Shown: positions 20,423 through 28,628 of the stretch, piece by piece
Position numbering within the stretch: the first letter of the stretch is position 1
How the letters are laid out: the number at the start of each line of letters is the position of its first letter
Assembly (NCBI RefSeq): GCF_004153225.1
Contig: NZ_SEMB01000008.1
Location: 1-64,000 of the forward strand
Direction of reading: 5' to 3'
Length of the DNA stretch: 64,000 nucleotides
From: Sporolactobacillus sp. THM7-7
GTDB taxonomy: Bacteria > Bacillota > Bacilli > Bacillales > Sporolactobacillaceae
Notes under the pieces: model-generated
The model's input: only the letters and a program-made list of their open reading frames with translations
Database searches by the model: none
Told to the model about the DNA's origin: nothing
Translations under genes and position numbers: made by a program

Positions 20423-20449
20423 TTGGGGCGTAAAAAAAGAAGTGTTTGA
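20423..20449 (+). CDS. eight-codon leader frame, or shifted start of the next gene
   Basis: AAAAGGAGG at 20405-20413 is the only strong ribosome site here, and the start codon at its proper distance is TTG 20423. That frame reads MGRKKRSV and stops at TGA 20447-20449. The stop overlaps the next frame's TTG as TTGA, a classic coupling arrangement. Either a leader peptide couples translation to the following frame, or a one-base change split a single gene. Confidence 0.4.
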   Translation: MGRKKRSV

Positions 20450-20778
20450 AGATATCCGGCGGAGACGACGTCCCTTTACAGACGCAAAATCAGCATATGG
20501 AGGAACGTCCGGAACAGTGGCTATCAAATGACACATCGCTGAAAACAGAAAATCAACATTTGTGGTCGAGAAATCTGCTTCTGGAAAAATTAAATCACCG
20601 ATTGTCGGCCGAACTTGAAGTTGTGGAAATGTTCCTTAAGGAAAACGGTATGTCGCACTTGTTCAGTGACTGGCCCGTGCTTTCATGGGACAGATATGGT
20701 CCGGAACATCGAGAGGATCAACAAAGCAAAAGTATATCCGAATATTTCGGCGGTTTTTCTGACAAGCAGTATCGATGA
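20446..20778 (+). CDS. small coiled-coil protein of unknown function
   Basis: A 110-residue hydrophilic protein with no recognised family. Residues about 32-70 form a leucine-rich amphipathic helix (SLKTENQHLWSRNLLLEKLN, then HRLSAELEVVEMFLKENG) likely to be a coiled coil; the C-terminus is polar. There is no signal peptide and no metal motif. Arguments for a real gene are the strong ribosome site 33 nt upstream with a coupled leader frame, a good terminator downstream and possible MntR half-sites upstream. Translation from TTG 20446 alone would have a poor ribosome site; ATG 20497 is another option. Position between mntABCD and an iron-efflux ATPase suggests, but does not prove, a metal-related role. 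Confidence 0.45.
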   Translation: MKISGGDDVPLQTQNQHMEERPEQWLSNDTSLKTENQHLWSRNLLLEKLNHRLSAELEVVEMFLKENGMSHLFSDWPVLSWDRYGPEHREDQQSKSISEYFGGFSDKQYR

Positions 20779-20878
20779 AATGAAATTCCGATAAAACAGC
20801 GAGCAAGATGAAGAGGGCTGAGACTGATTTTCCAGAAAAAGGAAAAAAGTATCTTTTAAAACCAAAGAAAACACAGTG

Positions 20879-20922
20879 AACCGAGTGGAAGATGTGTCCC
20901 ATCCTCCGTTCGGTTTCTTTTT
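20879..20922 (+). terminator. terminator of the small coiled-coil gene
   Basis: AACCGAGTGGAAGATG pairs with CATCCTCCGTTCGGTT, with small internal mismatches and a TGTCC-type loop, followed by TCTTTTT. About 100 bp after the small gene's stop. Confidence 0.8.
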
Positions 20923-20958
20923 GCTTCGGTTGAGAAAAGAAAAGTAAACAAAATGCAT

Positions 20959-20977
20959 GAAAATGATTATCAATTAC
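20959..20977. promoter_or_regulatory. Fur box 1 upstream of pfeT
   Basis: The 19-mer beginning GAAAATGATTATC matches the classical Fur box at about 15 of 19 positions, including the whole central AATGATTATCA core. It lies about 60 bp upstream of the pfeT -35 element. Confidence 0.75.
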
Positions 20978-20988
20978 AATGAATATTT

Positions 20989-21007
20989 GATGATGATAAT
21001 CGTTATC
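20989..21007. promoter_or_regulatory. Fur box 2 upstream of pfeT
   Basis: The 19-mer GATGATGATAATCGTTATC matches the Fur box at about 16 of 19 positions. It ends 29 bp before the -35 element, a position compatible with activation rather than repression. In B. subtilis Fur activates pfeT under iron excess. Confidence 0.75.
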
Positions 21008-21036
21008 GATTAAATAAAATATTTTATTAAAATCCC

Positions 21037-21064
21037 TTGAAATCAAACTTTTTCGTGTTAAAAT
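21037..21064 (+). promoter_or_regulatory. sigma-A promoter of pfeT
   Basis: TTGAAA (21037-21042), a 16-bp spacer and TAAAAT (21059-21064). Start of transcription is expected near 21071, between the Fur boxes upstream and the PerR box downstream. Confidence 0.7.
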
Positions 21065-21079
21065 AAAACTAGTAAAAGA

Positions 21080-21094
21080 TAATAATAATTATAA
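21080..21094. promoter_or_regulatory. PerR box downstream of the pfeT promoter
   Basis: TAATAATAATTATAA matches the PerR operator TTATAATNATTATAA at 13 of 14 defined positions. It lies about 10-25 bp after the predicted start site, where bound PerR would block transcription. PerR represses pfeT in B. subtilis and releases it under peroxide. Confidence 0.75.
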
Positions 21095-21307
21095 ATAAAG
21101 GGGAACACCTGATTTTCAAGGCATCTGACTGGATTCGGAAATTCTCGTACTTCCGCAAGAAACGAAAAGTGCGATTAAGGATATATTGCCTCATTGAATC
21201 GGTTCGAAAGAACGGGCAAGAAGATCGAGCGGTTACAAAAGTACAGTGTTTTGTCCGGAACTTCTCGAACGTACTCTGTAGTTTTATAGGGGGGAGTCAT
21301 TGCTATT
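21095..21307 (+). other. 5' leader of pfeT mRNA
   Basis: About 235 nt separate the predicted start site from the pfeT ATG. A small GTTC-GAAA-GAAC hairpin lies near 21201-21214, and the sequence has other short complementary segments, but no known riboswitch class or terminator was recognised. A 63-codon frame inside (21169-21360) overlaps the pfeT start and has no ribosome site. Confidence 0.45.
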
Positions 21308-23227
21308 ATGCTTTCAGAAGCTCAAATAAAAAAAGAGGTTCCTTACCCGGAACGATTTGAAAAAATCCAACAGACCTTTAAAAAACACGGTGAATTGATT
21401 TTTGCTCTGACCGGCGGCTTGCTCACTTTAATCGGTTTTGCTCTCGGTAAAGGGACCGGTCAGGAATTTTGGTTGCTTTACGCGCTGGCTTACGTGATCG
21501 GCGGCTATTATCAAATTAAAGCAGGTATTTTGGATACGATTAAAAATAAACAGCTGAATGTTGAACTCCTTATGGGACTGGCAGCGATCGGTGCCGCCTG
21601 CATTAACCACTGGCTGGAAGGGGCTATTTTGATTTTCATCTTTGCTCTTAGCGGGGCTCTTGAAACCTATTCAATGTCCAAAAGTTCTTCGGCCATTTCA
21701 TCGCTGATGGATCTTCAGCCAGAGACGGCAAGACTGGTGGTCAACAATCAGGAACATGAGGTATCAGTCAGTCAGCTGAAACCCGGAGACACGATTCGTA
21801 TTAAACCCGGTGAACGAATTCCCGGGGACGGCACGATCGTTAAAGGAGAAACGACGGTTGACGAATCATCCATGACAGGGGAATCCATCCCGATACTGAA
21901 GAAAACAAAAGATGCCGTTATGGCAGGCACGGTTAATCTTGACGGCAACCTGCTTGTCAAGGTGACAAAAAGCAGTGAAGACTCGCTTTTCAGCAAGATT
22001 ATAAAGCTCGTTCAAACGGCGCAAAGTGAAAAAGCCCCGTCCCAGCTGTTTATTGAACGATTTGAGAAGACTTATGTCAAAGTGGTTATCGCGGTGACTT
22101 TGGTGATGCTTTTTTTACCGCACTATATTTTTGGCTGGTCATGGAGCGATACGGTTTACCGGGCTATGGTGATGCTCGTTGTGGCCTCTCCCTGTGCACT
22201 AGTGGCATCGACTATGCCCGCTGTTCTGTCCGCCGTTGCCAACGGCGCGCGAAAAGGCATTCTGATCAAAGGCGGTGTCCATCTGGAACAGCTTGCCGCT
22301 GTTAAAGCTCTGGCTTTTGATAAAACCGGAACACTGACGAGGGGGAAGCCGGAAGTAGTCCATGTAATAAACGCCAGCGATCTGGATCGCACCGCTTTTT
22401 TAACAACTGTCGCGGCCATTGAGAATAATGCTTCTCATCCACTTGGTCAGGCGATCGTTGCCTATGCTAAAAAAGCCAGTCATCAGTCGCTGCCTGAAGC
22501 AGAACAGGTTAAAGTGAAGCCGGGATTCGGTGTTTTGGGTCAGGTTAATGGTCGTTCTTATGCTATCGGTAAACCGGAAATGTTTGATCGTACGGCCATA
22601 CAAACTTTCAGGAAAAAGTACAAAGATGAGCTGCCTGACAATCACACCATGGTATATGTTGAATCAGAGGGACGGGTTGTCGGTGCCTTTGCACTGAAAG
22701 ATCAGATTAGAGAATCATCCGTTGCGGCCATTAAGACACTGCATCACTACGGTATTCAGACCATAATGCTGACAGGCGATAATGAAAAAACGGCTGAAGC
22801 CATACAAAAGGAGACCGGCGTCAGCTCCTTTATCGCTAACTGTCTGCCGGGAAATAAGGCCCGTGAGATTAAAAAACTGAGTCAAAAATATGGTTCTGTC
22901 GGTATGGTCGGTGACGGGATCAATGATACACCGGCTTTGGCTCAGGCATCCGTTGGCATTGCCATGGGGGGAGGAAATGATGCGGCACTGGAGACCGCCG
23001 ATATTATTCTAATGAAGAACGACCTGCAGCGCATTGCAGACTCCGTTCGCTTATCGAAAAGAATGAACAGAATTGTGAAAGTGAACATTGTTTTTGCCCT
23101 TTCGATGATTGGTCTGCTGATGTGCAGCAATCTTCTGCAATTCATATCCATGCCGATTGGCGTTGTCGGCCATGAAGGAAGTACGATTCTCGTCATATTG
23201 AACGGGCTTCGGATGCTGCGCGGTTAA
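21308..23227 (+). CDS. pfeT: P1B-4-type metal efflux ATPase (PfeT/ZosA-like)
   Basis: A 639-residue P-type ATPase resembling B. subtilis PfeT (ZosA/YkvW, about 637 residues). It has the actuator TGES at about residue 190, the membrane SPC motif in VVASPCALVAS, the phosphorylated Asp in AFDKTGTLTRG and the hinge GDGINDTPALA. The last helix carries HEGSTILVILNG, and SPC plus HEG is the P1B-4 signature. There is no N-terminal metal-binding domain. Family members export Fe(II), Co or Zn; the Fur and PerR boxes upstream favour Fe(II). ATG 21308 follows GGGGGGAGT at about 9-11 nt. Single-gene transcript ending near a GC-rich hairpin. Confidence 0.92.
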   Translation: MLSEAQIKKEVPYPERFEKIQQTFKKHGELIFALTGGLLTLIGFALGKGTGQEFWLLYALAYVIGGYYQIKAGILDTIKNKQLNVELLMGLAAIGAACINHWLEGAILIFIFALSGALETYSMSKSSSAISSLMDLQPETARLVVNNQEHEVSVSQLKPGDTIRIKPGERIPGDGTIVKGETTVDESSMTGESIPILKKTKDAVMAGTVNLDGNLLVKVTKSSEDSLFSKIIKLVQTAQSEKAPSQLFIERFEKTYVKVVIAVTLVMLFLPHYIFGWSWSDTVYRAMVMLVVASPCALVASTMPAVLSAVANGARKGILIKGGVHLEQLAAVKALAFDKTGTLTRGKPEVVHVINASDLDRTAFLTTVAAIENNASHPLGQAIVAYAKKASHQSLPEAEQVKVKPGFGVLGQVNGRSYAIGKPEMFDRTAIQTFRKKYKDELPDNHTMVYVESEGRVVGAFALKDQIRESSVAAIKTLHHYGIQTIMLTGDNEKTAEAIQKETGVSSFIANCLPGNKAREIKKLSQKYGSVGMVGDGINDTPALAQASVGIAMGGGNDAALETADIILMKNDLQRIADSVRLSKRMNRIVKVNIVFALSMIGLLMCSNLLQFISMPIGVVGHEGSTILVILNGLRMLRG

Positions 23228-23271
23228 AGTATTGGAAACGGGCGCTGTAACCAATAAGCGGATGAAAATGC

Positions 23272-23304
23272 TTCGCCCCCCCGGCCGGACGGTTGGGGGG
23301 CGAA
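23272..23304 (+). terminator. GC-rich hairpin after pfeT
   Basis: TTCGCCCCCC (23272-23281) and GGGGGGCGAA (23295-23304) form a perfect 10-bp stem around a 13-nt loop. It lacks a proper T-run, so it may be a weak terminator or a 3'-end stabiliser. Confidence 0.55.
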
Positions 23305-23362
23305 CGCCGCTCTAAGCGGTAAAAACCTGCTTAAACTGTCACATTTTATTAAAAACGTCAAA

Positions 23363-23392
23363 TTGACTTTATGACAGAAAATGACGTAAAAT
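23363..23392 (+). promoter_or_regulatory. sigma-A promoter of the tagatose-bisphosphate aldolase gene
   Basis: TTGACT (23363-23368), an 18-bp spacer and TAAAAT (23387-23392). The start is expected near 23399, giving a leader of about 85 nt. Confidence 0.7.
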
Positions 23393-23484
23393 GGAGATTG
23401 TGAGAGAAGGGACGATGGATTCTATCGATCGTATAGTAAGGGGCAATACGGGTGCCCAAACTAAATGTTCTGGAGGAATAGAGA

Positions 23485-24492
23485 ATGGTTAAACTGCAAA
23501 AGGGCAAGTTTCAGTTTCTTGAAAAGCTGTCGGACGACAAGGGAATCATTGCCGCATTGGCGATCGACCAGCGCGGGTCTCTGAAGAGAATGATTGGAGC
23601 CGCCAAGGGCAGCGATGCGACCGTTAAAGAACTGGAGGATTTCAAGTCGCTCGTTTCCCAGGAGCTCACTCCTTATACAAGCGCCATTCTGCTCGATCCT
23701 GAATTCGGGATTCCGGCAGGCAAAAAGCGCGATGCAAGCTGCGGCCTCCTGACTTCATATGAAAAGACGGGCTACGATGCAACAGAGCCCGGCCGTATTC
23801 CGGACTTGCTCCCGAACTGGTCGGTGAAACGGATCAAGGAGAACGGCGGCGACGCAGTCAAGTTGCTCGTTTATTACGATCCGGATGAACCGGACGAAAT
23901 CAATGACGTGAAGAAAGCCTTTGTCGAACGCATCGGCTCCGAATGCAAAGCAGAAGACATTCCGCTATTCTTTGAAATCGTTACTTATGATGAAAAAATA
24001 ACAGACAAGGCTGAATACGCGAAAGTAAAGCCGCATAAAGTACTTGAATCGATCAAGGTCTTCACTCAGGAACGTTACGGCATTGACGTACTGAAGCTGG
24101 AAGTGCCTGTCGACATGAGCCGTGTGGAAGGTGTCGGGGACAACGAACCGGTATACTCGGCCGAAGAAGCGAAGAATTACTATCAGGAAGTCGACAAGAT
24201 TACAACGGTTCCTTACATTTGGCTGAGCGCGGGCGTGTCCACGGAATTGTTCCAGAAAACTCTCGTTTTCGCGCACGACGCGGGTTCGAAATATAACGGC
24301 GTGCTTTGCGGCCGTGCGACATGGCGCGACGGCGTTGCCGCTTACGGCAAGGACGGAGAAAAAGGCGCGATTGAATGGCTTCAGTCGCAAGGCAAGAAGA
24401 ATGTTGAAGAACTCAATGCGATTCTTGCCGAAAACGCAACACCATGGTACGAAAAATTCGGCGGAAAAGACAATATTGAAGTTGTTGACTGA
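23485..24492 (+). CDS. lacD: tagatose 1,6-diphosphate aldolase family protein
   Basis: A 335-residue class I aldolase of the LacD family, which splits tagatose 1,6-bisphosphate into dihydroxyacetone phosphate and glyceraldehyde 3-phosphate and often also accepts fructose 1,6-bisphosphate. Family segments are IAALAIDQRGSLKRM, ILLDPEFGIPA, the DAVKLLVYYDPD strand and VLKLEVPVD, where the Lys is the likely Schiff-base residue (about 202-205). The ATG follows GGAGGAATAGAGA. No lacABC or lacFEG genes are adjacent, so it may serve a ketohexose branch or glycolysis rather than a lactose operon. Confidence 0.93.
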   Translation: MVKLQKGKFQFLEKLSDDKGIIAALAIDQRGSLKRMIGAAKGSDATVKELEDFKSLVSQELTPYTSAILLDPEFGIPAGKKRDASCGLLTSYEKTGYDATEPGRIPDLLPNWSVKRIKENGGDAVKLLVYYDPDEPDEINDVKKAFVERIGSECKAEDIPLFFEIVTYDEKITDKAEYAKVKPHKVLESIKVFTQERYGIDVLKLEVPVDMSRVEGVGDNEPVYSAEEAKNYYQEVDKITTVPYIWLSAGVSTELFQKTLVFAHDAGSKYNGVLCGRATWRDGVAAYGKDGEKGAIEWLQSQGKKNVEELNAILAENATPWYEKFGGKDNIEVVD

Positions 24493-24518
24493 TTGATGAA
24501 CGGCTGTTTTTTCATTCC

Positions 24519-24553
24519 GGTCCAATGGAACTAATCTGTTGGGCCTTTTTTTT
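24519..24553 (+). terminator. lacD terminator
   Basis: GGTCCAA (24519-24525) pairs with TTGGGCC (24539-24545) with one G-T pair, followed by eight T residues. Confidence 0.85.
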
Positions 24554-24723
24554 ATACATAACCCTAAACTACCAGTATCATTTGTCGAAAAGATATATGT
24601 GCGTTTCCGGAAAAGTAAGACAAAATTTAATATCCTCGTTTAGCTAAACCAGTACATACACGATATTTACAGAGAGGGGTTCCTTAGACGGGGATGATTT
24701 CTTGAAGAAAAGGGAAGAAGACG

Positions 24724-25635
24724 ATGAAAAAAAAGATTCTGCTGACGATTGGAAGTCTCATAGTCGTTCTTTTTGCCGCGGGCGGCGCCTACGTATGGTG
24801 GCTGTACCATTCAGTGGCTTCGACCGCAGGAAATATGTATGAAGATCAGGGCGGAAAGGGCAATCATGAGGCTATTTCAAAGAAAAAGCCGGTCAATATT
24901 TTACTGCTCGGTGTAGACGAACGGCAAAATGACCGGGGTCGGTCCGATACGATTATTGCCATGACGCTGAATCCGCAGACGAAGACGATGCAGATGATTT
25001 CGATTCCGCGCGATACCCGGACCGAGCTCGTCGGACGGGGAACAATGGATAAAATAAATGCGGCTTATGCCTATGGCGGCACAAAAATGGCGATGAATAC
25101 GGTCAGCCATTTTATCGGTGATATTCCCTTTGACTTTTATGTCAGAATTAACATGGAAGGGATGAGTGCCCTGGTTGACGCGGTCGGCGGAGTGACGGTT
25201 AATAATAAGCTGGACTGGTATGACGAGGGCTATTATAAGAAAGGCTACCATTATCAGCGGGGAGAGATTAACCTGGACAGCGGAGCAAAAGCGATGGGCT
25301 ATGTCCGCATGCGCCATCTCGACCCGCAGGGGGACTTCGGACGGAACGAACGGCAGCGTCAGGTGATTATGGCGGTCGTGAACAAAGCGGCGAGTATTTC
25401 TTCCGTGTCCCGTTTTACCAACATCCTTGACGCCGTCGGGGGAAATGTAAAAACCAATCTGAATTTTGACGACATGAAGGACCTCGTCCTCAATTACAGG
25501 GATGCCCGCCAGAATACTGTCAATTATGAGGTGAAGGGTCAGGGGCAGAAGATCAACGGTATCTATTATCTGGTTGTCGGAGACGCCGAGAAACAGCGCG
25601 TGCACTATATGGTTCAGGAGCAGTTGAATCACTAA
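24724..25635 (+). CDS. LytR-CpsA-Psr family cell-wall ligase
   Basis: A 303-residue membrane-anchored LCP protein: one N-terminal TM helix (about 4-27) and an extracytoplasmic LCP domain (about 55-235). Domain markers are NILLLGVDERQNDRGRSDTI, ISIPRDTR, the FDFYVRINMEGMSALVDAVGG segment and VRMRHLDPQGDFGRNERQRQ, which include the conserved Asp/Arg residues that hold the polyprenyl-pyrophosphate. LCP enzymes attach teichoic acids or capsule to peptidoglycan. ATG at 24724 follows GGGAAGAAG. A second LCP gene lies at 34.7 kb next to tagO. A 12-bp palindrome (GTTTAGCTAAAC, 24638-24649) upstream may be an operator. Confidence 0.93.
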   Translation: MKKKILLTIGSLIVVLFAAGGAYVWWLYHSVASTAGNMYEDQGGKGNHEAISKKKPVNILLLGVDERQNDRGRSDTIIAMTLNPQTKTMQMISIPRDTRTELVGRGTMDKINAAYAYGGTKMAMNTVSHFIGDIPFDFYVRINMEGMSALVDAVGGVTVNNKLDWYDEGYYKKGYHYQRGEINLDSGAKAMGYVRMRHLDPQGDFGRNERQRQVIMAVVNKAASISSVSRFTNILDAVGGNVKTNLNFDDMKDLVLNYRDARQNTVNYEVKGQGQKINGIYYLVVGDAEKQRVHYMVQEQLNH

Positions 25636-25651
25636 TGTGAGGACGGCAATT

Positions 25652-25693
25652 GCAGAAAAAAAGGACAGGCGAGCGCTTGTCCTTTTTTTCTGC
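25652..25693. terminator. terminator between the LCP gene and the HD-GYP gene
   Basis: GCAGAAAAAAAGGACA and TGTCCTTTTTTTCTGC are exact reverse complements around a 10-nt loop. A-tract and T-tract make it symmetrical; the flanking genes converge. Confidence 0.92.
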
Positions 25694-25709
25694 TTATAAA
25701 AAAGATGGT

Positions 25710-27434
25710 TCACATGGCGGAATGTCGTACAGGAAAACATTTTTTCAGATTAGCGATAAATCCCGAAAGGTCCGAACTCTCCAGAATCCGGTCATTTGAG
25801 AGACCTTGGAAAATAGGCATCTCCTGGCTGTGAATGAACAGAACAAGGTTGGAAAATTGGCCGATTAGCGTTTTATACATGCTTAGAGCGGTAAACCGGT
25901 CATCGGAACCACTCAAGACTCCGGCGAGATAGCGAATGCCCTTTCTTTGAATCAGATCGGCAATCATTGACGTGTCGGCGGAAGAGCCGAGAAGATAGGT
26001 TTTCCATCCGTTGATCGCCAATAAATCGTTCATCATTTTCATTTGCAGCGAATCGCCCGTTGATCCGAAACCGGTAATAATGACGCTCCCCATGTTGTAC
26101 ACCGGATGGCGCAATAATTTAAGCATCTTCCAATGAAGCAGCGTCAGTGTCGTGTTTACGGCTATCGGCAGATCGGATGGGTAATAGGTTTTTGAAGCGA
26201 CCCCTTGACGAATCTCGTTCATAGAATGCTCGATAACGTCGGTATAGACACGCTCAATCCGCTTCCCATCCGACAGTTCATCCAAAAGAGCCATAGCTTG
26301 ATTCGGGTTGCCGTCAATTAGATTTTGCAGATAATCTCTCCAATTCTGTCTGGCCTGCAGCTCCATTTCACGATTATCCCAGCCGATTACCTTTTTCACG
26401 GTGAGCGACAGATCGCTGGGCAGCTGAATCACCTTGCTCCGGTTCTGTATCTTGACCTTTGGAAGAATATCCGATCCGTTTTTGCTCGATAAAACCGTCC
26501 CGACTTGGCCGTCTGTTAGAAGAACACGGGTTGCCGGCGGAAAAATACTGATGAAATTAATAAAACGATAGCATTCCTCCAGGGCAAATTTACCGCGCAT
26601 ACAGTCATTCAGCAGAATCTGCATGGCTTTCGTCGCATGCATCGGTTTTCGGTAGGAACGGTTTAATGTCAGCGCGGAATAAACATCGGCAATCATGATC
26701 GCCCGCAGCATCACACGTTCTTTAGAGACGGACGTATGATCTGGATAGCCGCTTCCGTCCAGCCGTTCGTGGTGGGAGCGGGCGATTCCGGCCGCCATCG
26801 ACGGGAATTTGAGCCGCTGAAGCAGCTGGCTGCCCGCAACCGTGTGCTTTTTCACCTTTTCAAACTCACGTTCGGTCAGTTTACCGGTTTTCAAAAGAAT
26901 CGTGCACGGTGTATAAAGCTTTCCGATGTCATGCATCAGGCACCCAAGCATGAATCCCTCGTCCATCTGCCATTTTAAACGGTGTCCGAGCAGAATGCAG
27001 AGGACAAAGACATCAACCGAATGATAGTAGCAGATCGGATCCCACTGCTTCAGGCTGTTCATCAGAAGGCTGACCGTCGGATTGGAGAAAAGGCGAAGAT
27101 AAACGGAATGAAGCCAATTATAGGAAACTTCGGAATGAAGGATGCGTCCATAGCGGAGTTCATCGGCGATGACAGCCATGTCGTTCTGGAACCGCTCGGT
27201 CAGACTGGAGGACTGATGCGGCGGCATATCCTGCTTATTAAGAAAAAAAGACTGAAAGGGGCCGGGCGGATCTGGTTCGACACATGCTTCACGAACCCCC
27301 TTTTCTTTTAAATCCTCAATCAGCGCAGAAGTGACATAAGTTCCGGAACGGAAAAGTACCGCCGAATTCAAATAAATGCCTCGTGCCAGTATCAAACCAT
27401 CTTTCAGGTTCTCGACTTTTACGATTTCAGACAT
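25710..27434 (-). CDS. HD-GYP domain protein with C-terminal cobalamin-binding-like domain
   Basis: A 574-residue cytoplasmic protein without TM helices. An HD-GYP domain lies at about 130-285: His138, HD at 168-169 in MHDIGK, His197, the HH pair at 221-222 and GSGYP at 227-231, all needed for a c-di-GMP phosphodiesterase. Residues 305-360 form a beta-rich segment. The region 365-565 reads like the helical-bundle-plus-Rossmann module of MerR-associated B12-binding domains (VYTDVIEHSMNEIRQG, then GSVIITGFGSTGDSLQMKMM with GWKTYLLG), but the cobalamin-ligating His (DxHxxG) is replaced by GSTGDS. Lack of this His suggests binding of cobalamin in base-off/His-off form or of another ligand. ATG 27434 is preferred over 27557, which has no ribosome site. 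Confidence 0.85.
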   Translation of the reverse strand: MSEIVKVENLKDGLILARGIYLNSAVLFRSGTYVTSALIEDLKEKGVREACVEPDPPGPFQSFFLNKQDMPPHQSSSLTERFQNDMAVIADELRYGRILHSEVSYNWLHSVYLRLFSNPTVSLLMNSLKQWDPICYYHSVDVFVLCILLGHRLKWQMDEGFMLGCLMHDIGKLYTPCTILLKTGKLTEREFEKVKKHTVAGSQLLQRLKFPSMAAGIARSHHERLDGSGYPDHTSVSKERVMLRAIMIADVYSALTLNRSYRKPMHATKAMQILLNDCMRGKFALEECYRFINFISIFPPATRVLLTDGQVGTVLSSKNGSDILPKVKIQNRSKVIQLPSDLSLTVKKVIGWDNREMELQARQNWRDYLQNLIDGNPNQAMALLDELSDGKRIERVYTDVIEHSMNEIRQGVASKTYYPSDLPIAVNTTLTLLHWKMLKLLRHPVYNMGSVIITGFGSTGDSLQMKMMNDLLAINGWKTYLLGSSADTSMIADLIQRKGIRYLAGVLSGSDDRFTALSMYKTLIGQFSNLVLFIHSQEMPIFQGLSNDRILESSDLSGFIANLKKCFPVRHSAM

Positions 27435-27727
27435 ACCACCGTTCACTCCAAATGAATAGATTCTGAACTGCAGGAAAAGAAGAGTCTTGCAGGCAAGCCG
27501 AACAGGCAGTCCTGTTATGAAAGTAAGGTTAGATCCATATCTTTCAAAAATTAACATATCAATACAATTTTCATTTTAACAGCTGTGATCAAAAAACAAA
27601 AGTAACAATAATATGACGTTTTTCACACAGATTGTTGACAGAACTAAAAAAAGAATTTGGTGAGATGTGAAAAGGACGCTTTAATGAAGGATGTAAAAAA
27701 ACTTTCACTATTATATACGGCAGGGAT

Positions 27728-27754
27728 TCAACATTTTTTAAGTTTTACCGATAA
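27728..27754 (+). promoter_or_regulatory. sigma-D-type promoter of the stator operon
   Basis: TCAA (27728-27731), a 15-bp spacer and ACCGATAA (27747-27754), deviating from the sigma-D consensus at a few positions. The same ACCGATAA variant occurs upstream of flaG. It is 40 bp before the motA-like start. Confidence 0.6.
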
Positions 27755-27794
27755 AAAATGAGTAAGGGACAAGAGCTTAAGGGGTTGACTTTAC

Positions 27795-28628
27795 ATGGAT
27801 GTATCTACAGTCATCGGCCTGATTTTAGGCATTCTGTCGTTATTGATCGGGTTTCTGATGGAAGGCGGTACGTTAGGTTCGCTTTTTCAAATTACGGCCA
27901 TGCTGATCGTGTTCGGCGGTACCATTGGCGCTATCGTGATCAGTTTTCCGGGGAAAACATTGCGGAAGATTCCTTTCATCATAAAATATGCTTTTGTTAA
28001 ACCAGCGGCCGATCCGGGCGAAACGATTGAGCATTTAGTTGATCTGGCCAATATTTCACGCCGTGAAGGGCTGCTCGCGCTGGAAAGCCAGCAGGAGAAC
28101 TTCCAAGACGATACGTTTCTATCGAACGGGATTCAGATGGTTGTCGATGGTGTGGATTCCGATATTATCGATGATATCTTAAATCGGGATATCGAACTTT
28201 ATGAACACAATATTTTGTCTTTCGGGCGTGTATTTGAGGCGGCCGGGGGATTTTCTCCGACCATGGGTATTATCGGTACCGTCATGGGCCTCGTTCATGT
28301 TTTGGGAAGTATCGATAATCCCGGTACGCTCGGGCCAGCAATCGCGGTGGCTTTCATCGCGACACTGTATGGCGTGGCTGGCGCGAATGTCGTTTTTCTT
28401 CCGATTTATAACAAGATCAAAGCGAATCTGTCGAAGGATGTGCTGATCCGTCAGATTAAGGCGGAAGGGATTCTGTCGATTCAGAACGGGGAGAGTACGA
28501 TGATTTTACGTCAGAAACTGTTCGCGTTCCTTGATCCGGATGAAAAAGAGAAGGTGATCCGGAGCCTGGAATCTGGGGCTGAGCCCGGCGCTGAAGACGG
28601 TGCATATCGAGAGGTTGGCCAGCAATGA
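27795..28628 (+). CDS. motA: flagellar motor stator protein MotA/MotP
   Basis: A 277-residue stator subunit with four TM helices (about 4-22, 35-55, 150-172, 182-205) and a large cytoplasmic loop between TM2 and TM3. The pore-lining PTMGIIGTVMGLVHVLG with its conserved Pro and the following AVAFIATLYGVAGANVVFLP are typical. It surrounds MotB/MotS dimers and turns the rotor on ion flow. Sequence resembles MotP and clostridial MotA as much as B. subtilis MotA, so proton versus sodium coupling is open. The ATG follows AAGGGG at 27779-27784, with long spacing. Confidence 0.9.
   Translation: MDVSTVIGLILGILSLLIGFLMEGGTLGSLFQITAMLIVFGGTIGAIVISFPGKTLRKIPFIIKYAFVKPAADPGETIEHLVDLANISRREGLLALESQQENFQDDTFLSNGIQMVVDGVDSDIIDDILNRDIELYEHNILSFGRVFEAAGGFSPTMGIIGTVMGLVHVLGSIDNPGTLGPAIAVAFIATLYGVAGANVVFLPIYNKIKANLSKDVLIRQIKAEGILSIQNGESTMILRQKLFAFLDPDEKEKVIRSLESGAEPGAEDGAYREVGQQ

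Noticed and set aside
20321-20536. 71-codon minus-strand frame opposite the small coiled-coil gene
   Set aside because: It spans the regulatory half-site and the ribosome site of the opposite strand and has no recognisable features.
21169-21360. 63-codon frame in the pfeT leader
   Set aside because: It overlaps the pfeT start in another frame and lacks a ribosome site; better read as leader.
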